Positions 43,465 to 52,585 of a stretch of 64,000 nt of DNA are shown one piece after another. The notes under the pieces are model-generated. The model saw only the letters and a program-made list of their open reading frames with translations. It did no database searches and was not told where the DNA came from. The DNA is from M0108 sp044228695 (GTDB lineage Bacteria; Pseudomonadota; Gammaproteobacteria; Chromatiales; Chromatiaceae): contig JBGAUK010000005.1 in assembly GCA_044228695.1 (NCBI GenBank), positions 1-64,000 on the forward strand, written 5' to 3'. Every line of letters starts with the position of its first letter. Within the stretch, counting starts at the first letter, position 1. Made by a program: the position numbers and the translations under genes.

Positions 43465-44424
43465 CTACTTTTTAATTCCCTCCAGCCGCCCGAGCAGGGC
43501 CTCGAGCTCGGCGGGCAAGGGGGCCTGGAGACGCAGAGGCTTGTCCAGATGGGTTGGTTGCAGGCTCAGGGAGGCGGCATGGAGAAATAGGCGCCGGAGC
43601 CCCAGGGCGCGCAGGGCCTTGTTGGCGACCTCGTCCCCATACTTCTCGTCCCCGGCCACGGGGGCGCCCAGATGGGCGGCGTGGACACGGATCTGGTGGG
43701 TACGCCCCGTAATGAGGCGCGCCTCGACCAGATCCAGGTCGCCGAGGCGCCGCAGGCGGCGAAACAGGGTCCGCGCCGGCTTGCCCTGGGCGGTATCGAC
43801 CCGCACTACCCGCTCCCCGCTCTTGAGGGTGTTCTTAAGCAGGGGGGCATCCAGGGTCATTTCGGGCCTCGGCAGGGGCCTGACCAACAGGGCCAGATAG
43901 CGCTTTTCGACGCCATTCTCCCGCATGAGGCGATGCAGATCGCGCAGGGTGCTGGCGCGCTTGGCCAGCAGCAGACAGCCGGAGGTATCACGGTCGAGGC
44001 GATGGACCAATTCCAGCTCCGCCCCGGGCCGCATCTGGCGCATGGCCTCGATGAGGCCGAAACTCAGGCCGCTGCCACCATGCACCGCCAGCCCCGCCGG
44101 TTTGTCCAGCACCAGGAGGCGCTCGTCTTCGTAGAGGATGGCGCCGGCGAGGCCACGCAGGCGGGACTCCGGCGCCTCACCCGGCGGCCGGGGCTCGACG
44201 GTACGCAGGGGTGGGATGCGCACCAGATCACCCGGTTGCAAGCGGTAGTCGGGCTTGACCCGGCCCTTGTTCACCCGGACCTCGCCGCGCCGGAGGATGC
44301 GATAGACATGACTGCGGGGTACGCCCCTGGCCCTGGCCAAGAGAAAGTTGTCGATACGCTGACCGGCAAGCTCGGCATTGATGCTGACCAGGACGACCGC
44401 CTGATGGGGGGCCTTATCCAGCAT
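43465..44424 (-). CDS. rluC: 23S rRNA pseudouridine(955/2504/2580) synthase RluC
   Basis: Forms three pseudouridines in 23S rRNA. The 319-residue protein has an N-terminal S4 RNA-binding domain (QRIDNFLLARARGVPRSHVYRIL) and the catalytic aspartate D144 in VHRLDRDTSGCLLLAK, the same number as in E. coli RluC; LITGRTHQIRVH follows. Divergence from rne is the conserved arrangement in gammaproteobacteria and supports RluC over RluA/RluD. ATG at 44424 gives MLDKAPHQAV; the first S4 residues follow at about 20. Confidence 0.95.
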   Translation of the reverse strand: MLDKAPHQAVVLVSINAELAGQRIDNFLLARARGVPRSHVYRILRRGEVRVNKGRVKPDYRLQPGDLVRIPPLRTVEPRPPGEAPESRLRGLAGAILYEDERLLVLDKPAGLAVHGGSGLSFGLIEAMRQMRPGAELELVHRLDRDTSGCLLLAKRASTLRDLHRLMRENGVEKRYLALLVRPLPRPEMTLDAPLLKNTLKSGERVVRVDTAQGKPARTLFRRLRRLGDLDLVEARLITGRTHQIRVHAAHLGAPVAGDEKYGDEVANKALRALGLRRLFLHAASLSLQPTHLDKPLRLQAPLPAELEALLGRLEGIKK

Positions 44425-45021
44425 GAGGTGAGAAGCAGCAACAGCTGTGAGAGGAGATTTGGTCCATAACCTTGATTCGATTGATGCGATCGGCGATCAC
44501 TGATACTATTGGAAGGCTGCGACGTACCGGCCCCTTAGCCTGGAACGGCGATGCAAACAGACGATTTCCCGGGCGATACCACATAGGCCGCCCTCCGTGC
44601 CAATCCCTCGGCGCCCCGACATACCCTTTGCCGTCGGCCGGCACCTTGCGCTAAACCAGCGGCGTCCCTTACATCAGGCGGTCGCGGATTGTACACCGAG
44701 ACGGCCCCGGCGCATCGGTTTGGTTAGATTCGATTCGATTCGATTCGCCCCCATCCCAGTGCCCAGATTGCCCCAAAGGTCCAGCGCCCCCTCAGCACAG
44801 AAAGGCGCTGGTCCTAAGCGCACGGGGTTCAGACAAGGCCCCGCGACATGAAGGATCACGCGCGCCTGTCCGCGCGGCCCTTAACCGCTCGCCGCCTCAC
44901 GAATGGCGGGGGCTGGAGGGCCAACGCGGCTGGACAGACCTCCGGTCATCCGTCCCCACCTCGGCGGCGATGGGCCGGCCAGAGTCCCGGTAGACCAGCG
45001 CGCCTAGCTGCGAGACAAAGA
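44425..45021. promoter_or_regulatory. Long rne/rluC divergent region and rne leader
   Basis: About 600 bases with no supported gene; an in-frame ATG at 44848 exists but the sequence up to 45022 looks non-coding. In E. coli the long rne 5' UTR forms structures that let RNase E autoregulate its own mRNA, and the length here is compatible with that. A four-unit GATTC tandem repeat lies at 44727-44746. An AT-richer patch around 44460-44515 (CCATAACCTTGATTCGATTG, ACTGATACTATTGG) is the likeliest promoter area. Confidence 0.55.
44727..44746. repeat. Four tandem GATTC units in the rne leader
   Basis: Four perfect, uninterrupted 5-base units. Unit number could vary by slippage and alter leader spacing or structure. 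Confidence 0.9.
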
Positions 45022-48000
45022 ATGAAAAGAATGCTGATCAATGCAACTCAGCCGGAAGAGTTGCGGGTGGCCATTGTTGATGGCCAGAAACTCTTCAACC
45101 TGGATATCGAATCCCCGGGCCGGGAACAGAAAAAGGCCAACATTTACAAAGGCTACATCACCCGCGTCGAGCCCAGCCTCGAGGCCGCCTTCGTCGATTA
45201 CGGGGCCGAGCGCCACGGCTTCCTGCCCCTCAAGGAAATCGCCCGCAGCTACTTCACCGAGGAGGCGAACAAGCCGGGCGCCCGCGTCAATATCAAGGAT
45301 GCCCTCACCGAAGGCCGCGAGGTGGTGGTACAGATCGACAAGGAAGAACGCGGCAACAAGGGCGCGGCCCTCACCACCTTTGTCTCCCTGGCTGGCCGCT
45401 ACCTGGTCCTGATGCCCAACAACCCGCGGGCCGGCGGCGTCTCCCGCCGCATCGAGGGCAACGAGCGCTCCGAGTTGCGCGACGCCATGAGCCAACTGCA
45501 GATCCCCGAGAACACGGGGCTCATCGTGCGCACCGCCGGCGTCGGCAAGAGCGTCGAGGAGTTGCAGTGGGATCTCAACTACCTCAACCAGCTCTGGGCG
45601 GCCATCGAGCAGTCCGCCGCCGAACGCAAAGCGCCTTACCTTATTTATCAGGAAAGCGACGTCATCATCCGTTCCATCCGTGACCACCTGCGCACGGATA
45701 TTGGCGAGATCGTGGTGGATGACCGCAAGATGTACGAGAAGGCCGAGACCTTCATCCGCCAGGTCATGCCCCACAACCTGCGCAAACTGCGGCTCTACGA
45801 GGACGAGGTGCCCCTCTTCACGCGCTACCAGATTGAGAGCCAGATTGAGTCCGCCTTCCAACGGGAGGTGCGCCTACCTTCCGGGGGCTCCATCGTCATC
45901 GACCATACGGAGGCCCTGACCTCCATCGACATCAACTCGGCCCGGGCCACCAAGGGCGCCGACATCGAGGAGACGGCCCTTAACACCAACCTAGAGGCCG
46001 CCGACGAGATCGCCCGCCAGTTGCGGCTGCGCGACCTCGGCGGCCTCTTCGTCGTCGATTTCATCGACATGACCCCGGCGCGCAACCAGCGCGAGGTAGA
46101 AAACCGCTTGCGCGACGCCATGAAGGAGGACCGCGCCCGGGTCCAACTCGGCCGTATCTCCCGCTTCGGCCTCATGGAGATGTCCCGCCAGCGCCTGCGC
46201 CCCTCCCTAGGCGAATCCAGCCAACTCGTGTGCCCGCGTTGCAAGGGCCAAGGCACCATCCGCGGCGTCGAGTCCCTCGCCCTCTCCATCCTCCGCATTC
46301 TGGAGGAGGAGGCCATGAAGGAGAACACGGAGCGCATCCTGGCCGAGTTGCCCGTGGACGTTGCCACCTTCCTCCTCAATGAAAAGCGCCGTGCCATCCT
46401 CGAAATCGAGAAGCGCCAGCGCCTGAGCGTCCTACTCCTGCCCAGCGCGCACCTAGAGACACCGGACTACCGCATCGAACGGGTTCGCACCCAGGATGCG
46501 GAACGGCTGACCCCCGATCAGCCCAGTTATCAACTGGTGGGTAAGATCGAGGAGCGACATGTGGAACTGGGACGCACCGCTGAGCCGGTACGCGTCGAGG
46601 AACCTGCTATCAAGCAACTCGCCCCCTCGGAGCCAGCTCCGCCGCCCCGGCGCCAGGAACAGCCACCCCTGCCGGCCCAGCCAGCCCAGGAACAACGGCA
46701 GCCGGAAAGCCTGCTCAAGCGGCTCTGGACCAACCTGTTCGCCCCGCGCCATGCCGAGGAACCTGCCCCGGTGCCAGCGCCGTTGCCCACCGCCCGGCCC
46801 GAGCCTCCGCGGCGGACCAGACCCGCCCCGCGGCCAGCCACCTCATCCCGACCGGCGGAATCCCAGCCGCAGTCGAGCCGAACCCCCACTGGCGGCAGTG
46901 ACCGGGATGCCTCCCGGCAACGTCCGGCGCAACAACCCGCCAGGCGCAACGAACCACGCCGCGAAGAAGCACGTCGTGAGGAACCCAGACGCGAGGAACC
47001 CCGGCGGGACGATGTGAAGCGCGGGGAAACCCGGCGCGAGGAACCTCGACGCGATGAGGTTCGGCGTGACGAGCCCAGACGCGAGGACCCCCGGAGAGAT
47101 GAATCCCGGCGTGAAGAGGCCTTTGGTCCCAGGCCTCTGACCGGTGGTCCTCAGTCACGCCCCCAGCCCCCCGCCACTCCGGCTAGTGATGAGCAGCCCC
47201 CCGCTCCACCGACCCCGGCCAGGGTCGAGGGCGGGGACAGCGGCGAGGGCGGCGGCGAAACCCGGCGCAGCTCCCGGCGCGGGGGTCGCGGTCGCGGCCG
47301 TCGCGGCGGCGAGGCGCGCCGCCCCGAGGACGCCACCACTCCGGCTGCCACCATGGAGGAAAGCGATGCCCTGGACTTTTTTGACTGGGATCTCATCCCG
47401 GCGGATGCCACCTCCCAGCCTCTGACCAGGCCTAACCAGCCCGCAACCGCCCTTGCGCTCCAGGAGCAGGCCCCAAGAAGGCCCCAACAAAACCTCCTGG
47501 ATGAGGAAGAGACCCGCGAACACCGGCCAGAGTCCCCGGAGGCCGAGGCACCGAGGCCCGCCCGGGAGGAAGAGCCAAGGCTTATCCCCGAAGCTATGCC
47601 GCCCACCCCAAGGACCGAGCGCCCGGCTGCCCAACCGGTGGTTGGCGAGGCAACCTCGAAGGACGAAGCTGAATCCGAGCCCACCCCGACCCCGATCGAG
47701 GAGGGCGCGGAAGCCCCCAGCAAACCCCGCTCCCGGCGGCGTCGCGGCGGACGTGGCCGGCGTGGACGTGGCAATAGCGGCGAGGCCAGCCAGGATGAGC
47801 CCGACCAGGATGAAGTCGGCGAAGACGAGGATCAGCCCGAGGCCAGCGCGGCCGAGGATCTGACCGCGACCCGGCCCACGGCGGCACCCATACCCGCCCC
47901 CCCCCCCCAGGTCCAGCCGCTCGAGTTTGCCGAGACCCCGAGGGAGGCCGAGACCCCGGTCATCCCGGAGCAGCTGGCGCTCGTCGCCGAGGAGCCGACG

Positions 48001-48558
48001 GCCCCGGTCAAAATACCGGCCAAGTCGAAAGCCAAAACGGCCCCGGAGCCCGTCTCGCCCGAACCCGAGACCACAGCTTCCAGTCCGGCCCCGAGCCCCC
48101 GACGCCGCCGCGCCGCCACCGAGGTCGCCGATGAGGCTGAGCAGGCCGTCGAGACCGAGGACCAGGCAGCAGCCCCCCCCGCCGTTCGGGCCGTGAAGGA
48201 GCCCCCCGTCGCTCCTGCTGAGCCAGTCATGGCCCTGGCGGCAGTCCAAGCCGAGCCCAGCCCGGTTAGCGGGGAGCCCGAGCCCGAAATCCTGGCTGAA
48301 AAGGCCAAGACCCCCGCGCCCAGGAAGTCACCCAAGCCCCTCGTGGAGGCCGAATCCATCAGCCCGGACGACGGAGTCCCGGCACACGACACCCCACCCC
48401 AGGCCAAGGTGGAAGAGGTTAAGGTGAAGACCTCCAAGGTTAGCGAGCCCCCGGCAACCAAAGCGCCCAAGACCCCCAAGGCCCCTAAGGCGGAACCCGC
48501 GGCCAGCGAGCCGAAAGTCGCCGATCGGTCTAGCGGAGAAGCGGGAGACGGCGACTAG
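45022..48558 (+). CDS. rne: Ribonuclease E
   Basis: Essential endoribonuclease and degradosome scaffold. With ATG at 45022 (MKRMLINATQPEELRVA) residue numbers match E. coli: catalytic D303 in SIDINSARATKG, D346 in FVVDFIDMTP, and the Zn-link C404/C407 in CPRCKGQG. The S1 domain is at about 35-125. The protein has 1178 residues. The C-terminal half (from about 520) is disordered: a stretch of Arg/Glu repeats (RREEPRRDE-like, residues about 640-705), an Arg/Gly-rich block RRGGRGRGRRGG (about 755-770), a WDLIP segment near 793, then a second RRGGRGRRGRG block and a long Ala/Pro/Glu/Lys tail. These should bind RNA, membrane or partner enzymes. A start at 44848 is rejected. Confidence 0.97.
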   Translation: MKRMLINATQPEELRVAIVDGQKLFNLDIESPGREQKKANIYKGYITRVEPSLEAAFVDYGAERHGFLPLKEIARSYFTEEANKPGARVNIKDALTEGREVVVQIDKEERGNKGAALTTFVSLAGRYLVLMPNNPRAGGVSRRIEGNERSELRDAMSQLQIPENTGLIVRTAGVGKSVEELQWDLNYLNQLWAAIEQSAAERKAPYLIYQESDVIIRSIRDHLRTDIGEIVVDDRKMYEKAETFIRQVMPHNLRKLRLYEDEVPLFTRYQIESQIESAFQREVRLPSGGSIVIDHTEALTSIDINSARATKGADIEETALNTNLEAADEIARQLRLRDLGGLFVVDFIDMTPARNQREVENRLRDAMKEDRARVQLGRISRFGLMEMSRQRLRPSLGESSQLVCPRCKGQGTIRGVESLALSILRILEEEAMKENTERILAELPVDVATFLLNEKRRAILEIEKRQRLSVLLLPSAHLETPDYRIERVRTQDAERLTPDQPSYQLVGKIEERHVELGRTAEPVRVEEPAIKQLAPSEPAPPPRRQEQPPLPAQPAQEQRQPESLLKRLWTNLFAPRHAEEPAPVPAPLPTARPEPPRRTRPAPRPATSSRPAESQPQSSRTPTGGSDRDASRQRPAQQPARRNEPRREEARREEPRREEPRRDDVKRGETRREEPRRDEVRRDEPRREDPRRDESRREEAFGPRPLTGGPQSRPQPPATPASDEQPPAPPTPARVEGGDSGEGGGETRRSSRRGGRGRGRRGGEARRPEDATTPAATMEESDALDFFDWDLIPADATSQPLTRPNQPATALALQEQAPRRPQQNLLDEEETREHRPESPEAEAPRPAREEEPRLIPEAMPPTPRTERPAAQPVVGEATSKDEAESEPTPTPIEEGAEAPSKPRSRRRRGGRGRRGRGNSGEASQDEPDQDEVGEDEDQPEASAAEDLTATRPTAAPIPAPPPQVQPLEFAETPREAETPVIPEQLALVAEEPTAPVKIPAKSKAKTAPEPVSPEPETTASSPAPSPRRRRAATEVADEAEQAVETEDQAAAPPAVRAVKEPPVAPAEPVMALAAVQAEPSPVSGEPEPEILAEKAKTPAPRKSPKPLVEAESISPDDGVPAHDTPPQAKVEEVKVKTSKVSEPPATKAPKTPKAPKAEPAASEPKVADRSSGEAGDGD

Positions 48559-48787
48559 GTAGGAGCAGATCCCTGGACCCCAGACGGCAAGGACGCCGGC
48601 GGGTTCAGGCTCTCATCGCTGCTCGTCCCCACAGCCCAGTTGGGTCCTCCTTGAAGGGTGTCCTGGAACTCGCGGCGGTGGTGCCGGTGGCCCCCAAAAC
48701 CGACCCACCTGGGCCCAACTCTTTTGACCTGTCCCAGGCCAGGGGTAAGGGCCGCCGGGTTCGGCGGGGTCGGGCCTTGGGCCCCAA
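48559..48787. other. Convergent gap between rne and the phosphatase gene
   Basis: 229 bases between two genes that end toward each other. Several overlapping open frames run through it but none has recognisable content, and no clear terminator was seen. Confidence 0.5.
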
Positions 48788-49276
48788 TCACCGCCAGCGC
48801 TGGCGAATATCCTCCAGCAGTCCCAAGGCGGCGGCCTCCACCAGATCGAATACCTGCTCGAAGCCCCGGGGGCCCCCATAATAGGGATCAGGCACCTCGC
48901 GAATGCCGTAATCCGGGGCGAAGTCCATGAAGAGTCTTAATTTGCCGCGATGTACCGGAGGACAGATGGTCCTGAGGGCCTGATAGTTTTCCTGGTCCAT
49001 GGCCAGAATATAATCGAAGAGGTCGAAATCCTCCCGGGCCACGCGCCGGGCGCGCAAATCACTCAGATCAATCCCCCGCCTCAGCGCCGTCTCCCGCGCC
49101 CGTTCGTCGGGGGGCTCACCAATGTGATAGCCGTGGGTACCGGCGGAATCGGTCGCGATCATTTCATCGCACCCCTCCCCTCGCACCAAATGCCGGAAGA
49201 CGCCCTCCGCCGTGGGAGAACGACAGATATTACCCATGCACACGAACAGAATCCGCACCCTCGTCGCTTCGCTCAT
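48788..49276 (-). CDS. Low-molecular-weight protein tyrosine phosphatase
   Basis: The 162-residue protein starting at the ATG at 49276 has the LMW-PTP P-loop FVCMGNICRSP (C13-X5-R19-S20) and the general-acid aspartate in VPDPYYGG. Bacterial members either dephosphorylate tyrosine kinases of exopolysaccharide export (Wzb/Etp) or act more widely. No wzc/wza gene is nearby, so a capsule role is not supported by context. An in-frame start at 49468 would add 64 residues of non-homologous sequence, which I reject. Alternative: arsenate reductase of the LMW-PTP fold, but those have extra cysteines not seen here. Confidence 0.92.
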   Translation of the reverse strand: MSEATRVRILFVCMGNICRSPTAEGVFRHLVRGEGCDEMIATDSAGTHGYHIGEPPDERARETALRRGIDLSDLRARRVAREDFDLFDYILAMDQENYQALRTICPPVHRGKLRLFMDFAPDYGIREVPDPYYGGPRGFEQVFDLVEAAALGLLEDIRQRWR

Positions 49277-49546
49277 GGCAGCTGCCTCTCGCGGTTGAAT
49301 CTCAACCAGGATCATAGCATCGACGCCGAATTGAACAAGAACCCAGGACAGGCCCGAGGCGCCTCCTCCCTGGCCCACATCCAGGCTCCATCCGGGTGCC
49401 ACCAGCAGGCCTCTGGCACCCTTGAAGTGCGGTTCGAGCGTTGCTAGGAAGAGGAGACACCAGGACATCAGATAACCTTGGCCATCGGGAGATTAGCAGC
49501 GCCTACGATCTTGGGCCGCAATTAGTATACAAGCTACTGTTAATAT

Positions 49547-49552
49547 TATAAT
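49547..49552 (+). promoter_or_regulatory. Consensus -10 box
   Basis: An exact TATAAT in an AT-rich context. The -35 region at a 16-19 base spacing (TTAGTA/AGTATA) is a poor match, so promoter activity is plausible but unproven. Confidence 0.4.
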
Positions 49553-49557
49553 TCCTG

Positions 49558-49716
49558 GTAACCCCCTCGCCTATACAGGGGTCAACCACAAGGAGGTATC
49601 GCAAGCATGGCACGGATTCTGCTAATTATAAAGCGAGGCACAGTCTTGTTCCGACACCTCCGTTCTCGAACCTCCTCAGTGGTGAATTACCCCGCCTTTA
49701 CGGCGGGGTTTTTTTA
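49558..49716 (+). ncRNA. Candidate small structured RNA or leader with own terminator
   Basis: Between the TATAAT box and the terminator lie about 160 bases with internal structure: CCAC at 49586 and AGGAGGT at 49591-49597 pair with ACCTCCT at 49670-49676 and GTGG at 49679-49682, closing a large hairpin. The AGGAGGT is also a perfect ribosome-binding site for an ATG at 49606 (MARILLIIKRGTVLFRH), but that frame runs through the terminator into the OsmC-like gene on the other strand, so it is probably not a real protein. A small RNA, or a leader whose ribosome site is masked by pairing, is the best reading. No known family was recognised. Confidence 0.35.
49690..49715 (+). terminator. Intrinsic terminator
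   Basis: CCCCGCC-tttac-GGCGGGG followed by seven T residues. It points rightward; read on the minus strand it lacks a U-tract, so it does not serve the OsmC-like gene that ends 13 bases further on. Confidence 0.88.
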
Positions 49717-49727
49717 TGGGTGCGCGG

Positions 49728-50126
49728 CTATTCCACCACCAGAATCTCAAAGCTGGGAGGGTTCTGGATGTGTTTCTTGACGGCGCACAGCTCGATGGAC
49801 TTGAGGATGCTGGAGCGATACTTGTCCGGGAAGCCCGCGGGCAACCGTAATTGGTAGCGCACGCTGGCGGCCAGGGGATTGGCCGCATCCCGATCCCAGT
49901 CCAGGCTCAAGGCCAGGCCCTCGGTCGCCAAGTCGCGAGAGGCGCAGAAATTGAGGGCATAGATGCCCGCGCAGGCCGCCATCGAACTCAAAAAGAGGTC
50001 GAAGGGCTCGGGGGCACTCGCCTCCCCTCCCCCCTTGACGGACTGATCGGTATGGATCTCAAACTCGCGAACGCGGACATCCACCCGCTTTCCGCCCGGA
50101 AATGAGACTTCAAGATGCTCGCTCAT
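49728..50126 (-). CDS. OsmC/YhfA-like protein
   Basis: The 132-residue protein starts MSEHLEVSFPGGKRVDVRV at the ATG at 50126. It has the OsmC fold pattern: beta-rich N-terminus, the helix PFDLFLSSMAACAGIYALNFC with one redox-type cysteine pair member, and IELCAVKKHIQNPP with the second. Proteins of this family reduce organic hydroperoxides or have unknown thiol chemistry (YhfA group); the sequence fits the latter better. It is 35 bases downstream of the NupC-like gene on the same strand and may share its transcript. An in-frame start at 50336 overlaps that gene and is rejected. Confidence 0.85.
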   Translation of the reverse strand: MSEHLEVSFPGGKRVDVRVREFEIHTDQSVKGGGEASAPEPFDLFLSSMAACAGIYALNFCASRDLATEGLALSLDWDRDAANPLAASVRYQLRLPAGFPDKYRSSILKSIELCAVKKHIQNPPSFEILVVE

Positions 50127-50161
50127 GGACAAACTCCGCTGTATCGAAAGAGCCCGGGGGC

Positions 50162-51445
50162 TCAATGAGGAAATAGACTGATGAAGCCGACCACGGCGCC
50201 AGTGAAGCTGGTCGCCAGGGTACCTGCGACGATGGAACGGGGCCCCAGGGCCGTGATCTCGGCGCGGCGCTCGGGCACCATGGCGCCCATGCCGCCGATG
50301 AGGATGCCCAGGCTGCCGAGATTGGCGAAGCCGCACAAGGCGTAGGTCATGATGAGCCGCGACCGATCGCTCAAGGCCCCCTCGGGCAGACCCGCCAGTT
50401 CAATATAGGCCAGAAACTCGTTCAGGATGGTCTTGACGCCCATGAGGCCGCCGGCCGTGACCGCCTCGCTTGCGGGAATACCCATCAACCAGGTCAGGGG
50501 TGCCAGGACCCAGCCCAGCAGGCGCTGGAGACTGATCGCCTCGCCACCCAAGGCCGGCAGTAAGCCGAGGAACTGGTTGACCAAGGCCACTAGGGCCACC
50601 AGGACCACCAACATGGCTACGATATTGACCAGCAACCCAACTCCGTCCAGGGTGCCCCGGGCAATGGCATCCAGGCTACTGGAATCCTGTCGGGGGGGTT
50701 CCCAATGGACGCCGTCGTCATCCCCGTCGGTCGCGGGGATCATGATCCGCGCCACCATGACGGCGGCGGGGGCACTGATGATGGAGGCGATCAGGAGTTG
50801 CCCCAAGGCATCGGGGATGACCGTTGACAAGATACTGGCATAGATGACCATGATGGTCCCGGCGATCGTCGCCATACCCGCAGTCATGATAAGAAAGAGA
50901 TCGCTGCGCGAAACCTTCATCAGATAGGGCTTGATCAGCAGGGGCGATTCCACATGGCCCAGGAAGATGTTGGCCGCCACCCCCACCCCCGCGGCACCGC
51001 CCAAGCCCAGGGTCTTGCGCAACAGCCAGGCGAAACCCCGCACCACCCAGGGCAGTACCCGCCAGTGAAAGAGCAAGGCCGAGAGGGCACTGACCACCAG
51101 CACCATGGGCAGGGCCTGGAAGGCGAAAACAAAGGAACTGGCTCCGGCCCGGACCGCGAAGGGCAAGTCGCCCCCGCCCACATAGCCAAAGACGAAGCTA
51201 GTGCCCGCGCGGGTCGCCGCCTCCAGGCTGGTTACCAGTTCGTTCAAGATCAGGAAGAAATGGCGGAACAACGGAATTTCCAACAGCAGCAGGGCGATAA
51301 AGAACTGGAGGGCCAGGGCCACCAGGGCTGGAAGGTAATGCACAGCCCGCCGGTTTTCACTGAACAGCCAGGTCAACAGAAAAAGGCCCACAAACCCGAT
51401 CAAACTCTGCGACCACATAGTAATATTGCAACTCCTAATGCCCAT
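50162..51445 (-). CDS. NupC/CNT-family concentrative nucleoside transporter
   Basis: Inner-membrane symporter of 427 residues with about ten hydrophobic segments. Family blocks are FVFGYVGGGD, FAFQALPMVLVVSALSALLFHW, GHVESPLLIKPYL and the C-terminal TYALCGFANLGSLGILIGGMG followed by VPERR. These match CNT transporters using H+ or Na+ to import nucleosides. ATG at 51445 or, more probably, ATG at 51418 (MWSQSLIGFVG) is the start. The gene precedes the OsmC-like gene. Specificity cannot be read from the sequence. Confidence 0.9.
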   Translation of the reverse strand: MGIRSCNITMWSQSLIGFVGLFLLTWLFSENRRAVHYLPALVALALQFFIALLLLEIPLFRHFFLILNELVTSLEAATRAGTSFVFGYVGGGDLPFAVRAGASSFVFAFQALPMVLVVSALSALLFHWRVLPWVVRGFAWLLRKTLGLGGAAGVGVAANIFLGHVESPLLIKPYLMKVSRSDLFLIMTAGMATIAGTIMVIYASILSTVIPDALGQLLIASIISAPAAVMVARIMIPATDGDDDGVHWEPPRQDSSSLDAIARGTLDGVGLLVNIVAMLVVLVALVALVNQFLGLLPALGGEAISLQRLLGWVLAPLTWLMGIPASEAVTAGGLMGVKTILNEFLAYIELAGLPEGALSDRSRLIMTYALCGFANLGSLGILIGGMGAMVPERRAEITALGPRSIVAGTLATSFTGAVVGFISLFPH

Positions 51446-51478
51446 TCCGGGCTGTCATACCAAAAATCCTAGAGGCGG

Positions 51479-52585
51479 CTAGGAGGATGCCCGTTCGGAA
51501 AGACGGCGACGTTCCTCGGTATCAACCACTGGCCTATTCTTTAACACCCGGAACATCTTCGTCGTGATGAAGAAATACAACATAAAAACAATCATAAAGG
51601 CATAGAAACGCAAATATTCAGGTACCCCTAACCACTGGGCCAGGACACCCAGCCCCCCCAAACAAAAGGCGATAAGCAGTAGGATGGCAACGCCCCGAAC
51701 CTCGGACCACCCATAGCCGAGCAACAGAAAGTGCAGGTGTTGACGGTCGGCGGCAAAGGGGCTGTGACCGGCCATCAGGCGGCGAACCATCACCGCCACC
51801 GTATCCATGAGCGGGAGTGCCAGAATCCAAACGGCCGTGATCGGGTCCATTTCCCGCGGCTCCCCCTGAGACATCCGTATCAGGAACCAGGCCAACACAT
51901 AGCCCAGCAAATTACTGCCGGCATCGCCCATGAAGACGCTGGCCCGCGCTCGCCAGGGATGACGCAGGTTAAAGGGGAGAAAGCCCGCAACGGCCATGGC
52001 CAGGATCAGCAGGGACTCGAGTCGTGCCTCGATGCGGATGGGGGCATGGAGACCCAGCAGCAGCAGCCAGCCGGTGGCTATCAGGGCCTGACCGCCGGCG
52101 AGCCCATCCATCCCCTCTATCATGTTGAAGGCATTGACCAGACCAACGACGGCAAAGATGGTAAAGAGCCAAGCCGCATGCGTCAGGAGGATATCGCCCG
52201 ACCCCAGGAGATTGCCCAGGTTGGTCAGCACCGTGTGGTCGGCCAGCCCCATCACCAGGACGGCCAGGACTTGGAACAGGAGGCGGAACCAGGGACTGAG
52301 GGGATGGATATCGTCCAGGAGACCGAGGAGGGTCATGAGGGTCATGCCGCCCAGCAGAAACCCATAATCGGGAAGTGATTCTGGTTTGAGCAGCAGGCCG
52401 GTGGTGAAGGCGGCCCAGATGGCGATGCCACCGACCAGGGGCACGGGCTGACGATGGTGTTTACGGGTCGAGGGTAGATCGAGAAGTCCCCACCTGCCGG
52501 CCGGCCCGGCCAGCAGCCGGATCAAGCCCGCGCTCAGCAAGAGAACACCCGCGAGAAGCCAGCTCAGATGCGCCCCGATATTCAT
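51479..52585 (-). CDS. wecA: WecA-like undecaprenyl-phosphate sugar-1-phosphate transferase
   Basis: MraY/WecA-family integral membrane enzyme that starts O-antigen, ECA or teichoic-type glycans by loading a UDP-amino sugar onto undecaprenyl phosphate. The 368-residue protein matches E. coli WecA in length. It has about eleven helices and the motifs RKHHRQPVPLVGGIAIW, the DD pair in LGLLDDIHPLSP, NAFNMIEGMDGLAGG, VFMGDAGSNLLGY and DRQHLHFLLL. The ATG at 52585 is preferred to the in-frame start at 52621. Being WecA itself rather than a TagO/WbpL relative is inferred; no O-antigen cluster is adjacent. Confidence 0.85.
   Translation of the reverse strand: MNIGAHLSWLLAGVLLLSAGLIRLLAGPAGRWGLLDLPSTRKHHRQPVPLVGGIAIWAAFTTGLLLKPESLPDYGFLLGGMTLMTLLGLLDDIHPLSPWFRLLFQVLAVLVMGLADHTVLTNLGNLLGSGDILLTHAAWLFTIFAVVGLVNAFNMIEGMDGLAGGQALIATGWLLLLGLHAPIRIEARLESLLILAMAVAGFLPFNLRHPWRARASVFMGDAGSNLLGYVLAWFLIRMSQGEPREMDPITAVWILALPLMDTVAVMVRRLMAGHSPFAADRQHLHFLLLGYGWSEVRGVAILLLIAFCLGGLGVLAQWLGVPEYLRFYAFMIVFMLYFFITTKMFRVLKNRPVVDTEERRRLSERASS

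Larger units (their letters stand above)
49277..49727. other. Intergenic region with possible orphan transcription unit
   Basis: 450 bases between the phosphatase and the OsmC-like gene. The left 200 bases are unremarkable. From 49500 the region becomes AT-rich and contains a TATAAT box, a perfect Shine-Dalgarno sequence, long-range pairing and an intrinsic terminator pointing rightward, although no annotated gene precedes that terminator on the plus strand. Confidence 0.6.

Noticed and set aside
47890..47920. C-homopolymer run in rne that might cause a frameshift
   Set aside because: The reading frame continues correctly on both sides with consistent Ala/Pro/Glu composition, so no frameshift is indicated.
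49606..49790. Small ORF with perfect Shine-Dalgarno starting at 49606
   Set aside because: It reads through the terminator hairpin and into the opposite-strand OsmC-like gene, and the peptide is not recognisable; a structured RNA is the simpler reading.
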